Below are positions 1 to 8,276 of a stretch of 64,000 nucleotides of DNA, piece by piece (position 1 is the stretch's first letter; every line of letters starts with the position of its first letter). The notes below the pieces were generated by a model that made no database searches, had not been told where the DNA came from, and worked only from the letters and a program-made list of their open reading frames with translations. A program made the position numbers and the translations under genes. The stretch comes from Amycolatopsis arida (GTDB lineage Bacteria; Actinomycetota; Actinomycetes; Mycobacteriales; Pseudonocardiaceae), in the NCBI RefSeq assembly GCF_900115565.1, contig NZ_FOWW01000007.1:124001-188000 (forward strand), written 5' to 3'.

Positions 1-41
1 AGGACCTAACCGACATGCTGGACCAGATCGCCCAGGGGTGA
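1..41 (+). CDS. C-terminal end of an upstream gene (partial)
   Basis: An open frame enters from the left edge and stops at TGA 39-41. The visible tail reads DLTDMLDQIAQG. It is too short to identify. The stop codon lies inside the left arm of the hairpin at 37-66, which probably ends this transcript. Confidence 0.5.
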   Translation, partial: DLTDMLDQIAQG

Positions 42-66
42 CGCCCGCAGCGCGGCGGGCGTCACC
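37..66 (+). terminator. Rho-independent-like hairpin without U-tract
   Basis: A perfect 12-bp stem (37-48 paired with 55-66, arm GGTGACGCCCGC) closes a 6-nt loop directly on the stop codon of the upstream gene. No T run follows, as is common for actinobacterial terminators. It also lies just beyond the end of the minus-strand peptidase gene, so it may work in both directions. Confidence 0.6.
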
Positions 67-98
67 TGTACCCCGCGTGATCCGCGGTCATGGACCAC

Positions 99-731
99 TC
101 AGGCCACGTAGACCTTGAGGTAGCGAGTGAAGGAGGAGGCCGAGACCCAGTACTTCTTCGGCACGTTGCCGAAGCCGGGGCGACCGGACACCGGGTCCGC
201 GACGAGGATGCGGTCGCCGTCGTAACCGATCACGGCGACCCAGTGGTCGACGGTCTGGTTCGAGGGGTAGCCGGGCGGACGGGGTCCGCCGGGCCGCACC
301 AGGATGCCGGCGGCGACGGCGTAGCCGCGCTTGACGTCGTACACCACGTCGTTGTGGAACCCGCTCTTGGCGGTCTTGATCTCGTACCAACCCGTGTTCA
401 GGTGCTTGTTCAGCGCGGCCCGCATCTCGGTTCGGTGGGTTCCGCCGTCGTTCTCGGCCATGCCTTTGAGCTGGTGTTGCGTGGGCGGCTTGCTCATCCG
501 GGCGCTGAGCACGATGTGCGCGGTGGCCGGTCCGCACCAGTAGGAGGTCGCCTGCCGCACCCAGTGCACGCTGAGCGTCTTCCCCTGAGTACAACACTCG
601 GCAGCGGCCGTGGTGGCCTCGGTGGGCATGGACGGCACTGCCATCGCGGGAGTGGCGGCGCCCAGGCCGACCAGCGCCGTTGTCAGAGCCAACGCCGCCA
701 GAGCATGGCCGCCTCGGGTCTTGATTCGCAT
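99..731 (-). CDS. secreted C39-like (papain-fold) peptidase
   Basis: A 210-aa protein with a typical Sec signal peptide: RIKTR basic start, hydrophobic residues 9-30, and a likely AMA/VPS cleavage near residue 31. The mature part matches the Peptidase_C39_2 fold. The Cys box is SYWCGPAT (C66), the His box is VDHWVAVIGYD (H163), and an Asp lies in VADPVSG (D179), so the triad looks complete. Unlike the C39 domains of bacteriocin ABC exporters it has no membrane or ATPase part, so it is probably a free exported protease; its substrate cannot be told. AGGAG sits 7 nt before the ATG. No partner gene adjoins it. Confidence 0.8.
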   Translation of the reverse strand: MRIKTRGGHALAALALTTALVGLGAATPAMAVPSMPTEATTAAAECCTQGKTLSVHWVRQATSYWCGPATAHIVLSARMSKPPTQHQLKGMAENDGGTHRTEMRAALNKHLNTGWYEIKTAKSGFHNDVVYDVKRGYAVAAGILVRPGGPRPPGYPSNQTVDHWVAVIGYDGDRILVADPVSGRPGFGNVPKKYWVSASSFTRYLKVYVA

Positions 732-1040
732 CCGGATCTCCTTGTCGCCGATATGTGCGGCGGTCGACCGGACGCGTGGACCACGAGCCCCCGGGCCTCG
801 TGGTCCCGGCGGACCCCGGTGCCGTGCTCGTGCGAAGCGACCGGCGCCCGCGGATCCAGCCCACTCCAGGCCCTCCGGTGGATCAACGTTGTTCGACCCT
901 GCTCGAACAGCTACTCGACCACGTCGGGTGGCCGATGCGGGCCGCCGGCAGCCGGATACTATCGCGGCCAGATAGGAGACGAAGAACGCCCCGCGATCCT
1001 GCCGGTACAGGTCAGCGAGGCGTTTCGGGCGTTCCCCGAC
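732..1040. other. intergenic region between peptidase gene and island repeat
   Basis: This holds the leader of the minus-strand peptidase gene at its left end. No coding frame with good context, hairpin or repeat was seen in the rest. It is ordinary high-GC chromosomal DNA up to the tRNA-derived repeat. Confidence 0.4.
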
Positions 1041-1087
1041 GCGCGTCCGAAGAAATTCGAACCCCCGACTTTCTGATCCGTAGTCAG
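1041..1087 (-). repeat. displaced 3' half of tRNA-Arg; left attachment-site footprint
   Basis: Bases 1041-1087 align without gaps to 8646-8692, the 3' half of the intact tRNA-Arg, in the same orientation and 7605 bp away. Identity is 41/47, with a perfect 17-base core (1071-1087 versus 8676-8692) covering the anticodon arm. The copy lacks the 5' half, and its acceptor strand no longer pairs with the usual 5' strand (CGGACGC instead of CGGGCGC). This is the classic trace of site-specific integration into a tRNA gene: the element restores the tRNA at one end and leaves the displaced 3' end at the other. Confidence 0.8.
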
Positions 1088-1340
1088 TCGAACCCTGTAA
1101 CGCGGTGTGTCCATCCTCAGTACCGGATGTTGCCTATCTGGGCAGGTCAATGCGCATAACCCTAGTTGCGCAAACTGGGCAGTATGCCTACTGCCCGTAA
1201 CGCTAGGGCCCTCATTGGTGATCAACTAGTACCTCAGGCGGGATTCGTGATCCTTACTGGTGTGGGTGCCTGAAGAAAGGAGGCAGCTGCAGTGATTATG
1301 AACAGCAGTGTGCACTAATCATGATGGTGAGGTGGCCACG
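1088..1340. other. left end of the island; inverted repeats, no gene
   Basis: This non-coding stretch contains a perfect inverted repeat GGGCAGTA/TACTGCCC (1177-1184 and 1189-1196, 4-nt loop). The CTGGGCAG motif occurs twice as a direct repeat (1138-1145 and 1175-1182), and TGCGCA occurs on both sides of 1150-1172. Such repeats near an attachment site could be arm-type recombinase sites, or the hairpin could end the minus-strand operon. No integrase or excisionase gene is present. Confidence 0.4.
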
Positions 1341-1828
1341 TCAGGTGTTGATCAAGCCGGTGATGGAGGCCTCCACAAGAGCTTCCTTCAGGCGGGCAGC
1401 GAACGGCCCTCCAAACTTCCGCCCATAACGATCGCTGACATACTGGTGCCATCGAGACGGGTGCCGTGCTTCTCCGACTACCGCCCACATATTTACTTTC
1501 TCGCACACCGAAGCACAGCTAGCCAAATACCTCAGCTGAGACAGCTGGTGTTTTCGCGCGTTGCCTGTCAAACCGCCGATACCCCAACCTGCGAGCAAAA
1601 CATCCGATTCTCGAACCACCTGTCTTATACGCCGCCGTGCGGCCAGCCAGCCGCCAACCTGCTCGCCCACCACATTAATGGCCAAGGCATCCTTTGTTGC
1701 AAACGAGAACAAATTAGCAACCATCACAGAGCTGCACCCAGATGTTCAGCAACGACATGCAGCCTGGCGATAGTGCGAGCACGCCCAGTCAACGGCGGGT
1801 TAAGCAGGATTGCCCCAAGCACACTCAC
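1341..1828 (-). pseudogene. DUF1643 family protein, frame broken near codon 34
   Basis: Translation starts at GTG 1828, overlapping the methyltransferase stop as GTGA. It reads VLGAILLNPPLTGRARTIAR and on to residue 34, where TGA (1726-1724) ends the frame. The rest of the family pattern (MVANLFSFATKD, then VLLAGWGIGG, then ARHPSRW) continues in another frame from GTG 1727 / ATG 1724 to 1341. Together they give about 160 residues, the normal DUF1643 size, including the N-terminal LNPP box. The junction contains TGATG, so stop-restart coupling or a -1 shift is possible, but a one-base indel is simpler. DUF1643 proteins have no established function and recur in mobile and defence loci. Confidence 0.7.
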
Positions 1829-2787
1829 AACCTCAAAGACTTGCCTGCAACAATGCCCTCAATCGAAGCTCGCACCTCGCCCATGTTAGCGGCAGGCATA
1901 AACCGGACCACAGACTGTGCCGCGTACTCATGGTCAAGTTCGCAAGAAATCCACCGACGACCTAGATTCTCCGCTGCCCTACCGGTAGTATTGGAGCCTC
2001 CGAAGAAATCAACGACCAGGTCGCCAGGCTCTGTGCACATTTGTATAAAAAATTCTGGAAGTTTGAGCGGAAAACGTGCTGGATGACTACTCAGACCGAG
2101 CGACTTGACGGCACGCAGATAGGAATCGTTGGACTGGCTATTCGGAATCGTCAATAAATTAGATGGGAGAGCGCCTCCGTTGTCACGGCCAAATGCCTTC
2201 CCGATTTTATGCTCAGACGGACGGTCCTTCGGCGTATAATAACGGGCGGGATCCGCGAGGAGACGCTGCATCGACTTCGAATACGGCACCCGCACCCGGC
2301 TCACATCAGCCTTTGGGTACTCCGTCTTTGATAACCACCACACAGTGTTCACGGAATTCTTCGCTCTGATCTTCCGCTTATTCACCCACTCGATCGGCGC
2401 CGGCAAGCTAGATGGGTTGTACCAGTAAAACTCCTGAACCAAGTAATAGTTCAGGTCGTCGACAAACGAAATCAAAGCGCGGAATTGATGCAGCGACCTG
2501 ACGGGAACACCCTTTTGGTAAGCACCGCCAATGTCTATAACAAAGCTCCCGGTAGGCTTGAGTGCATCTTTAGCCAATTTGGCAAATTCATTCAGCCAAG
2601 CCACATAGTTCTGTTGGTCTTCGTTGCCGTAGGCCTTCTTCCGCAGCAGTGGAAAAGGCGGACTTGTGATGAACAGGTCCACACTATTTGCTGGGATTCG
2701 CGCCAACATTTCAAGGCTGTCCCCGCTCAGCTGGGCCCCGAGAGAGGTCGCATAGCAAACTCGCCTGGCCTCAAGCTCGTCATGCAT
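1825..2787 (-). CDS. site-specific DNA methyltransferase (beta class, PvuII-like N4-cytosine type)
   Basis: About 320 aa. Catalytic motif IV, SPPF (near residue 43), comes first, and the AdoMet-binding motif DFFGGSNTTG lies near residue 261 at the C-terminal end. That order defines beta-class methylases; SPPF is the form seen in M.PvuII-type N4-cytosine enzymes, although N6-adenine activity is not excluded. The ATG at 2787 is preferred over 2793 because GGAGG lies 6 nt before 2787 and touches 2793. A 154-bp gap with its own -10-like hexamers (TATGGT, TAGGCT on the minus strand) separates it from the gene before it, so it may be expressed independently, as suits a protective methylase. It overlaps the DUF1643 start. 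Confidence 0.85.
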   Translation of the reverse strand: MHDELEARRVCYATSLGAQLSGDSLEMLARIPANSVDLFITSPPFPLLRKKAYGNEDQQNYVAWLNEFAKLAKDALKPTGSFVIDIGGAYQKGVPVRSLHQFRALISFVDDLNYYLVQEFYWYNPSSLPAPIEWVNKRKIRAKNSVNTVWWLSKTEYPKADVSRVRVPYSKSMQRLLADPARYYTPKDRPSEHKIGKAFGRDNGGALPSNLLTIPNSQSNDSYLRAVKSLGLSSHPARFPLKLPEFFIQMCTEPGDLVVDFFGGSNTTGRAAENLGRRWISCELDHEYAAQSVVRFMPAANMGEVRASIEGIVAGKSLRL

Positions 2788-2941
2788 TGCCATCCTCCGC
2801 GGTGATCACCAGCCTACCATACCTGGTCTCGGTCAGCTCAGCAGAGACCCCCCCGGGAGCATGTCGCCTTCCGATCGCCGAGCCTTAGACCCAACATCGC
2901 GCTGGCGCGAGCACCGACTCGCAGGTGCCCTCCTGTGCACT

Positions 2942-3331
2942 CTAGCCAGTAGTAGCCAGGAGATCGCGCAGGGTACGAATCTCCCCGACAGCCACTCTGT
3001 CGTCCAAGGCGATCACACCGACACTCATCAGTGTTTCAAATACCCGATAGGGGTCTTCATGCAAATCAGGATGGAGTGCAAGCAGCAAGTCACGAAGCTC
3101 GCCCTGTGGATCGACGGATCCCACGTTGAAGTTCGAGCCGTTGGCAGAACCGAAATCCGCTGGCCTCTCCAACGGCATTCTGAAACGTAATGCGTATGCG
3201 ATACCCACACGGGCGACATCCACTAGGTCATTGAAGGGGAACCGCTCCTGTAGGCGCCTCGCCGCGTCTGTGGCATCCGGAGTGAATGCTATATTTTTCC
3301 GAGAGCTTTGGCGATCGACAGCGCCTGTCAT
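2942..3331 (-). CDS. unrecognised 129-aa protein of the helicase-ATPase-methylase operon
   Basis: The start (GTG/ATG zone at 3331) overlaps the stop of the DndD-like gene by four bases, so it is translationally coupled to it. The sequence has a short basic N-terminus, the segment FTPDATDAARRLQERFPF, and a helical stretch VARVGIAYALRF resembling the ribbon-helix style of small DndE-type proteins, then an acidic C-terminal half with LRDLLLALHPDL. Size and position after a DndD-like gene recall DndE (DUF1832), but the DndE core motif is not visible, so I do not assign it. Confidence 0.7.
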   Translation of the reverse strand: MTGAVDRQSSRKNIAFTPDATDAARRLQERFPFNDLVDVARVGIAYALRFRMPLERPADFGSANGSNFNVGSVDPQGELRDLLLALHPDLHEDPYRVFETLMSVGVIALDDRVAVGEIRTLRDLLATTG

Positions 3332-5286
3332 GCGGGTGCTCCTGCCTCAATTTCAGTGTGGCGGGCTGACACGCGACGGAGATGATGCTCGCCTACCAAA
3401 TAGGTACCAATCTCGGCAAGTGCAACCTGGCGATTCAGCTCTTCCTCGTGCGCCAATAGCACCACCTGGTCTGTGATCTGCGGAAAGGTTCGCAGGACGT
3501 GTGCCCTATGCGTCTTATCAAGACGACCGAACGGAGAGTCGGTAATAATCGGCCCACTCGTCTGCGAGCACCGCTGCAACGCCGCGATTAATGAAATCGC
3601 CACGATATGCTCATAACCACTCGACCTATTCAAGACCTCGCTACCATCCTTGTGTAGGATCTTCAAGCCATAGTTGGCGTTTATCTGCAAACGGTCATAG
3701 TCCTGCTCAGCAGACAACACCCGAAATACTTCACTTGCTTGCTCCTCCACTCTATCCCGGAGCCTATCTCGGAAGTCGTCCACCGCCGCAACTAGTAGCT
3801 GATGAAGGTTCGACAAAAGGTTTACCTTACGGTCTTCTTGGCCCGTTCCAGCTCCTCGTACCTGTTGCAGCTTTTGGGAGAGTGCTGCTACAGCCCGATT
3901 TGCACGCTCTAGCTCTTGGCGGCTCGCCTTCAGCCGCGTCCGCGTATTGTTCAGGCTCACCCTGATGTTTCCGTACTGGTCTGTCAGGCTGACAATCGAT
4001 TCCTCAGTACCTTCTGGAGCCTCATCCATTTGCGCATTCAGTTCACCGAGCTCGCTTTCAGCATCCGTGAGATCGACACGCGCCTGGCTCAGCTCGTCCT
4101 CTAGGCGTGCAATGTGCTCGCCGTCTGCTCTCAGCTTGCGTAGCACATCTCGACGTGCCCGCAACGAAACCAGCTCTCGCTGCACATCGGTGACATCGCC
4201 AGCCTCAGCACCGTCATGCAGGCCTTGGATAACATCAGCTTGCACAGCCTGACGGCAGGTCGGACAATATCCTGTGGTCGCGGCGGTTGCCATTTGCTGT
4301 GCGGTGATAGCGCGGGTCAGCCGGTTGCTAGCACTGTCGATCAGTTCCTCGACCTTCGCCAACTCCGCACCCACAACCGGCATTAGGATCGCTCGCCATG
4401 TGCTGTTAGCTTCCTCTGCCAGCTCTTCTTCCCGATCCGATACTCGTTCCCGCAGCCGTTCCACTTCGTTCTTCTTGGTGTCACGACTGGCCATCAGCCC
4501 GCGGAACCGCGTATTAGCAGCCAGGCGCTTCTCGACCTCGTTCAAGTCGTTTTGAAGCTCTTCAACGAGGCCCACAAGCTCATCGACGTTTTTTCGTTCG
4601 TTCTCAGCCTCCTGTTGTGCAAGCTGAAGCTCATTGCCGATCGCCCGTGTACTCTTGTCTTTTTGCGCCGCCTTTGCCTGGGCCGTCCTTGCTTTGGCAA
4701 GCAGTGCGCCGATATCATCCCGTGCGTGAGTGAGAACTGGTAAGCCAAGGATTCGCTCAATCGCTGCTTTTAGCTTGTCTCCGGCCTCACTTCCTTCAAT
4801 GAGAAGTTCTTCGTACTCCTGAAGCAACTCGGCGTCGAAGAGGAAGAACCGTGCTGTTTGTTCAGGCAGGAGCGTAGCCAGCTCGCGATCTCGTTCCTCA
4901 GGACCCAATACGTCACCGTCTTTGACCAAGCTGACCACAACACTGAACGAACCCCGGTCGAACAAGTGCTGTCCTGCATCCTTACGGTACGCGCGTGTCA
5001 GCTTGTAGATATGCCCGTGATGCTCGAAAACCAGAGTGACCTTGAATGGTTGAAGGACGGAAGCGTCGGCGTCGTCCCTATTTCCGACAGTCGCCGGGTC
5101 GATTCGCGTCGACCCGCGCCCAAGCATTATTCCGAACAGTGCCCACCTGATTGCATTAAGAAAGGTAGTCTTGCCACGTCCGTTTTCGCCCCATATCAGT
5201 TCGATGCCGTGCTTATTCGCAAAGTCAAAACGTTGGACGCCCCTGTAGAGTCCGACATCAGTAAGCTCCATTGACACGAGTCTCAT
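3328..5286 (-). CDS. DndD-like SMC/Rad50-type ATPase
   Basis: 652 aa. Walker A is GENGRGKT (33-40). Coiled-coil arms (about 195-300 and 365-475) surround a zinc-hook-like CPTC (341-344). The ABC signature region is near LNRSSGYEHIVAIS (552 onward), and Walker B with D-loop is PIITDSPFGRLDKTHR (579-594). The DTPFGRLD-type block marks the DndD family, which supports phosphorothioation or DNA-end processing in Dnd systems. Here there is no dndB or dndC, so the ATPase probably works with the adjacent helicase and methylase. The start codon lies in an ATGA overlap with the preceding 94-aa gene, and the stop overlaps the 129-aa gene. Confidence 0.85.
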   Translation of the reverse strand: MRLVSMELTDVGLYRGVQRFDFANKHGIELIWGENGRGKTTFLNAIRWALFGIMLGRGSTRIDPATVGNRDDADASVLQPFKVTLVFEHHGHIYKLTRAYRKDAGQHLFDRGSFSVVVSLVKDGDVLGPEERDRELATLLPEQTARFFLFDAELLQEYEELLIEGSEAGDKLKAAIERILGLPVLTHARDDIGALLAKARTAQAKAAQKDKSTRAIGNELQLAQQEAENERKNVDELVGLVEELQNDLNEVEKRLAANTRFRGLMASRDTKKNEVERLRERVSDREEELAEEANSTWRAILMPVVGAELAKVEELIDSASNRLTRAITAQQMATAATTGYCPTCRQAVQADVIQGLHDGAEAGDVTDVQRELVSLRARRDVLRKLRADGEHIARLEDELSQARVDLTDAESELGELNAQMDEAPEGTEESIVSLTDQYGNIRVSLNNTRTRLKASRQELERANRAVAALSQKLQQVRGAGTGQEDRKVNLLSNLHQLLVAAVDDFRDRLRDRVEEQASEVFRVLSAEQDYDRLQINANYGLKILHKDGSEVLNRSSGYEHIVAISLIAALQRCSQTSGPIITDSPFGRLDKTHRAHVLRTFPQITDQVVLLAHEEELNRQVALAEIGTYLVGEHHLRRVSARHTEIEAGAPA

Positions 5287-5564
5287 GACTGCGTCCCTCT
5301 CAGGTTAACGTCCACAACTGAGTCGACGTGCTCCATATTCGCTGCGCCCCCGGACAGGTGCTCGTCAACAATGCGCTCAATTGCCCGCACGGCAGCAGCT
5401 CTGTTATCCGGGTTGCCCTGTTCAGCATCGAGAACAGCGGCGAGCAGGCCTTGTGGTACTTCTGGAAACTCGACCGAACGTAGTTGCTCTGTCGCGATCA
5501 CCACGTCTTCCGCCTGTGGCGGCGGAAGCGTTACGGGTTCACTGTTCGCCAGGTCGTCACTCAT
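5283..5564 (-). CDS. unrecognised 94-aa protein of the helicase-ATPase operon
   Basis: Starts at ATG 5564 (MSDDLANSEPV), which overlaps the helicase stop by 8 bases (ATGAGTGA), and ends in an ATGA overlap with the DndD-like gene. The longer upstream frame is an artefact of reading inside the helicase. Predicted acidic and helical: PQGLLAAVLDAEQGNPDNRA, then a second helix AIERIVDEHL. Tight coupling on both sides suggests a stoichiometric subunit that bridges helicase and ATPase. No family recognised. Confidence 0.75.
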   Translation of the reverse strand: MSDDLANSEPVTLPPPQAEDVVIATEQLRSVEFPEVPQGLLAAVLDAEQGNPDNRAAAVRAIERIVDEHLSGGAANMEHVDSVVDVNLRGTQS

Positions 5565-7698
5565 ACTCGCCCTCATCATCGGTTTCGATCTCAACACCAG
5601 CCGCCCCGACGGCCTCATCGGTCTCTACCGGAACTCCATACTTGATGCACAGCCGCTCCACATACGTTAACGCCTGGGGGTTCGCAGCACCACGGGCAAA
5701 CTCTCGCACGCGGTGCAACTCACCCGCAAGAAGCCGGTCCCCGTCCGCGGCGTGCCTGTCATCAGTTGAAGCCGGCACGACGACCGCGTCGTGCAAGAAG
5801 GCCAGGTTTTTACCAGGGTATCGCCGCAATATTCGGCCTCGTCGCTGGACGAATTCACGTGGGTTTCTGCTGCTTGCCAGTATCAAGGCATGGCTCACCG
5901 CCGGTAAGTCGACACCCTCGTCCAGGCACTTGACACTCGCAAGTATCCCCCCATTGATATCAAGTTCGGCAAGAGTCGCCTCACGGTTGCCCGCCATCTC
6001 GGTATGGTATTCTAAAGTTTCAAGGCCACTAGAGGAAAGCATTTCTCGAACTTGGCGAAGTTGTTGCAGGCCGTCGCAGTAGACGAGCCATCGCTGCCCA
6101 GGTTGGAAATGTTCGCCGACTACTCGGGCAGCTAGGGGCACTTTACCGGAAGCACGCTTAAGAATTCTTGCCCGGGCAATCGCAAGTTTCTTGATCATGT
6201 CGTTACCGGCGATATCATCGAGTGCGTCACGTCGGCGGCCGGCTTCCCGCCGTAGCTTTCGCGACAGTTCGTCGTAGCTCGATTGTTCTATTGGGCTAAG
6301 GCTTACCTCGTGCGGAATGTAGGTGTACGGCGTGAGCACCCGATCGCGTATGGCATCTTGCAGGGTATATGGCGGTTGAAGTATGCCGCCGAAGTAGTCC
6401 AGCAGCCGGCGTGTTCCCTCGGGGTCGCCCGCTCGCGTGGGCGTCGCGCTCAAACCAAGTCTCCACGGTGCTCCTATCGTTAGGAGCTTCTGCGCCTGTG
6501 TGCTGCCGAGACGATGAACCTCGTCTGCCACAAAGAGCAGGCGGGGATTAGGGCTGAGTCGGCTGATGAAGCCATCAGTGGAGGCGGTTTGCAATGTCGC
6601 CACTACGATTCTGGCCGTCGCCGCTCCCGCTCGAGGACTTGTCCAAGCCTGCAGCAGGTCGTCATTCCGCCAACTGTTATTTCCGCTGCCAACCATGAGG
6701 ATTCGCGGTGAAATATCTTTTAAGTGAGCAGCTAGCTCCCGTTGCCATTGTTCCAGGAGCAGTGCGCTGGGTACCACCACCATTGCTGTGCCACCTTCGG
6801 CAAGAACCCTACGAATAGCGTGCACCGCTGTGTAAGTTTTGCCGCTTCCCGTCGCGTGCTCAAGCAGGCCGCGCCGCCCATGGAGTTCCCACGCCGCTAA
6901 GGCTTCGACCTGGTGGTCACGCAACGGGCGCACATTCGCTGGTGCGGCTGATCGTATTGAGGCTTCGGCCAGTACCTCGTCGACCAAGACCTCCCATTCT
7001 TCAGGCCCTGCTTCGCGGATAAAGTCAACCGCCACATCAGGGACCGGACGCACATCAACGGTCTTTATCTCATTGCGCCACAACGCTTCAAACCGGTCTT
7101 TGGCCTCGACGACCCGCACCGCGTCCCTGCCGCCAGCCCAGGACGGGAACACATCGATACTTTCCAGATTTCCATCAGCGGCGATTCCCATAAACGTCTC
7201 ATTCATGGAGCCACGAAATCCGACAATGTTACCTAATTGATCTGTAAAAAGACCTACCTTGTCATGAAAGAGGCGTCTATCGCCAGGACTGCTTGCAGAC
7301 TGAAGGATCGCTATTCGCAGATCGACAACGCTAGACGCGATCATTCCTGCCAGGACACGGGCTGGCTTTCGTGAGCGGTCGCTGTTCAGTAAAACTCGGA
7401 GTTCGGCGATGAGAGCGGCGCTAAGCTCGTCGTCGGTGATGGCCCTATGGCCCTCACGTAGTGCAACCACATCAGCAGACGAAAATATCGGCGAACAAAT
7501 GAGGCGGATCCGCCCGCCAGATTGGACAAAGTCTTTTAACGCCGGCCAAGCTATCGAGAAGACTGCCGATGAAAAGTAGCCTGATATTCGATCGTATTGG
7601 ACTGCCGTCCGCATGCACGGAAGGTAGAACTGGCCAGCGATGTCGTCGACACTCTTGTCGTAGCTTGGGGCGAAGTCGTAATCACGAAGGCCAGTCAT
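5557..7698 (-). CDS. PLD-type nuclease fused to SF2 (DEAD/DEVH) helicase
   Basis: 713 aa. The N-terminal third is a phospholipase-D-like nuclease with one HKD motif: HDKVGLF (H145, K147) followed by GSMNET (163-168). The helicase follows, with Q-like LRDHQVEAL (259-267), Walker A ATGSGKT (282-288), DEVH (392-395), SATP (417-420), and a C-terminal RecA lobe ending with the arginine-finger block QRRGRILRR. PLD-plus-SF2 proteins occur in several defence systems and could unwind and cleave invading DNA. The single HKD implies dimerisation. The start overlaps the 193-aa gene (ATGA) and the stop overlaps the 94-aa gene. Confidence 0.85.
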   Translation of the reverse strand: MTGLRDYDFAPSYDKSVDDIAGQFYLPCMRTAVQYDRISGYFSSAVFSIAWPALKDFVQSGGRIRLICSPIFSSADVVALREGHRAITDDELSAALIAELRVLLNSDRSRKPARVLAGMIASSVVDLRIAILQSASSPGDRRLFHDKVGLFTDQLGNIVGFRGSMNETFMGIAADGNLESIDVFPSWAGGRDAVRVVEAKDRFEALWRNEIKTVDVRPVPDVAVDFIREAGPEEWEVLVDEVLAEASIRSAAPANVRPLRDHQVEALAAWELHGRRGLLEHATGSGKTYTAVHAIRRVLAEGGTAMVVVPSALLLEQWQRELAAHLKDISPRILMVGSGNNSWRNDDLLQAWTSPRAGAATARIVVATLQTASTDGFISRLSPNPRLLFVADEVHRLGSTQAQKLLTIGAPWRLGLSATPTRAGDPEGTRRLLDYFGGILQPPYTLQDAIRDRVLTPYTYIPHEVSLSPIEQSSYDELSRKLRREAGRRRDALDDIAGNDMIKKLAIARARILKRASGKVPLAARVVGEHFQPGQRWLVYCDGLQQLRQVREMLSSSGLETLEYHTEMAGNREATLAELDINGGILASVKCLDEGVDLPAVSHALILASSRNPREFVQRRGRILRRYPGKNLAFLHDAVVVPASTDDRHAADGDRLLAGELHRVREFARGAANPQALTYVERLCIKYGVPVETDEAVGAAGVEIETDDEGEYE

Positions 7699-8276
7699 TT
7701 TCGGTCCTCAACTTTGGAACTCGCTAACCCGTCGAGCAGTGAACGTCGGGTCAGTTCTTTCCGTCGCAAAATCCCGGTGACGAGCTGGTCAGTTTGCACG
7801 GCAACCACCCACTCTGGGTAACTGCCACCCCGTCTAACGTCCCGACGTTGCTCGCTGCATCCATAGATGGCTGCGTCGTGCACCGTCTGCGCGGCGACCT
7901 GCACCCCCTTAGAGTACGGGAAGTCTTGGTGTGCGACCGCATCCCACATCACGAAGACATCGAAGGCCGCGACGTAGCCGGCAAGAAGTACTAGGCACCC
8001 TGGTGACATGTCCAACGTTCCTCGCTCCCGTGGTCGCTGGCCAGGAAGGCGCAGCTGGATGCGGTAGTCACCCGCCTTCCGCTCTGCCGGATGGTCAGTG
8101 CAGTTGAATACGTAAAGGCGGACGTGCCGCGGCAGCGGCTGGCGGCAGACCAAGTCGAGGGGCTTCGCCGGTGCCTCGTCCGGGAGCTTGGTAACCACGG
8201 CGTCCCCTAGTCCAGCCAGGAAGCGTCGATATAGGTGGTGCAACGACCACTTGTCCCCCGGCTTCCACTCTGGCAC
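7695..8276 (-). CDS. unrecognised 193-aa protein, first gene of the defence operon
   Basis: Starts at GTG 8276 (MPEWKPGDKW) and overlaps the helicase start by four bases. Notable segments are LPRHVRLYVFNCTDHPAERK, DYRIQLRLPGQ and CLVLLAGYVAAFDVFVMWDA, which suggest an alternating beta-sheet core. It recalls the N-terminal DNA-sensing modules of modification-dependent restriction proteins, but I find no diagnostic PD-(D/E)XK, HNH or SRA motif and make no assignment. Being first in the operon, it may set recognition or regulation. Confidence 0.7.
   Translation of the reverse strand: MPEWKPGDKWSLHHLYRRFLAGLGDAVVTKLPDEAPAKPLDLVCRQPLPRHVRLYVFNCTDHPAERKAGDYRIQLRLPGQRPRERGTLDMSPGCLVLLAGYVAAFDVFVMWDAVAHQDFPYSKGVQVAAQTVHDAAIYGCSEQRRDVRRGGSYPEWVVAVQTDQLVTGILRRKELTRRSLLDGLASSKVEDRK

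Noticed and set aside
1308..1889. Plus-strand frame of 193 codons in the island
   Set aside because: It covers the DUF1643 remnant in antisense, has no ribosome site and no recognisable domain.
1341..8276. DISARM, BREX or complete Dnd system
   Set aside because: No DrmA/DrmB (DUF1998), no PglX/PglZ/BrxC, and no DndB/DndC. Only the DndD-like ATPase and a PLD-helicase are shared features.
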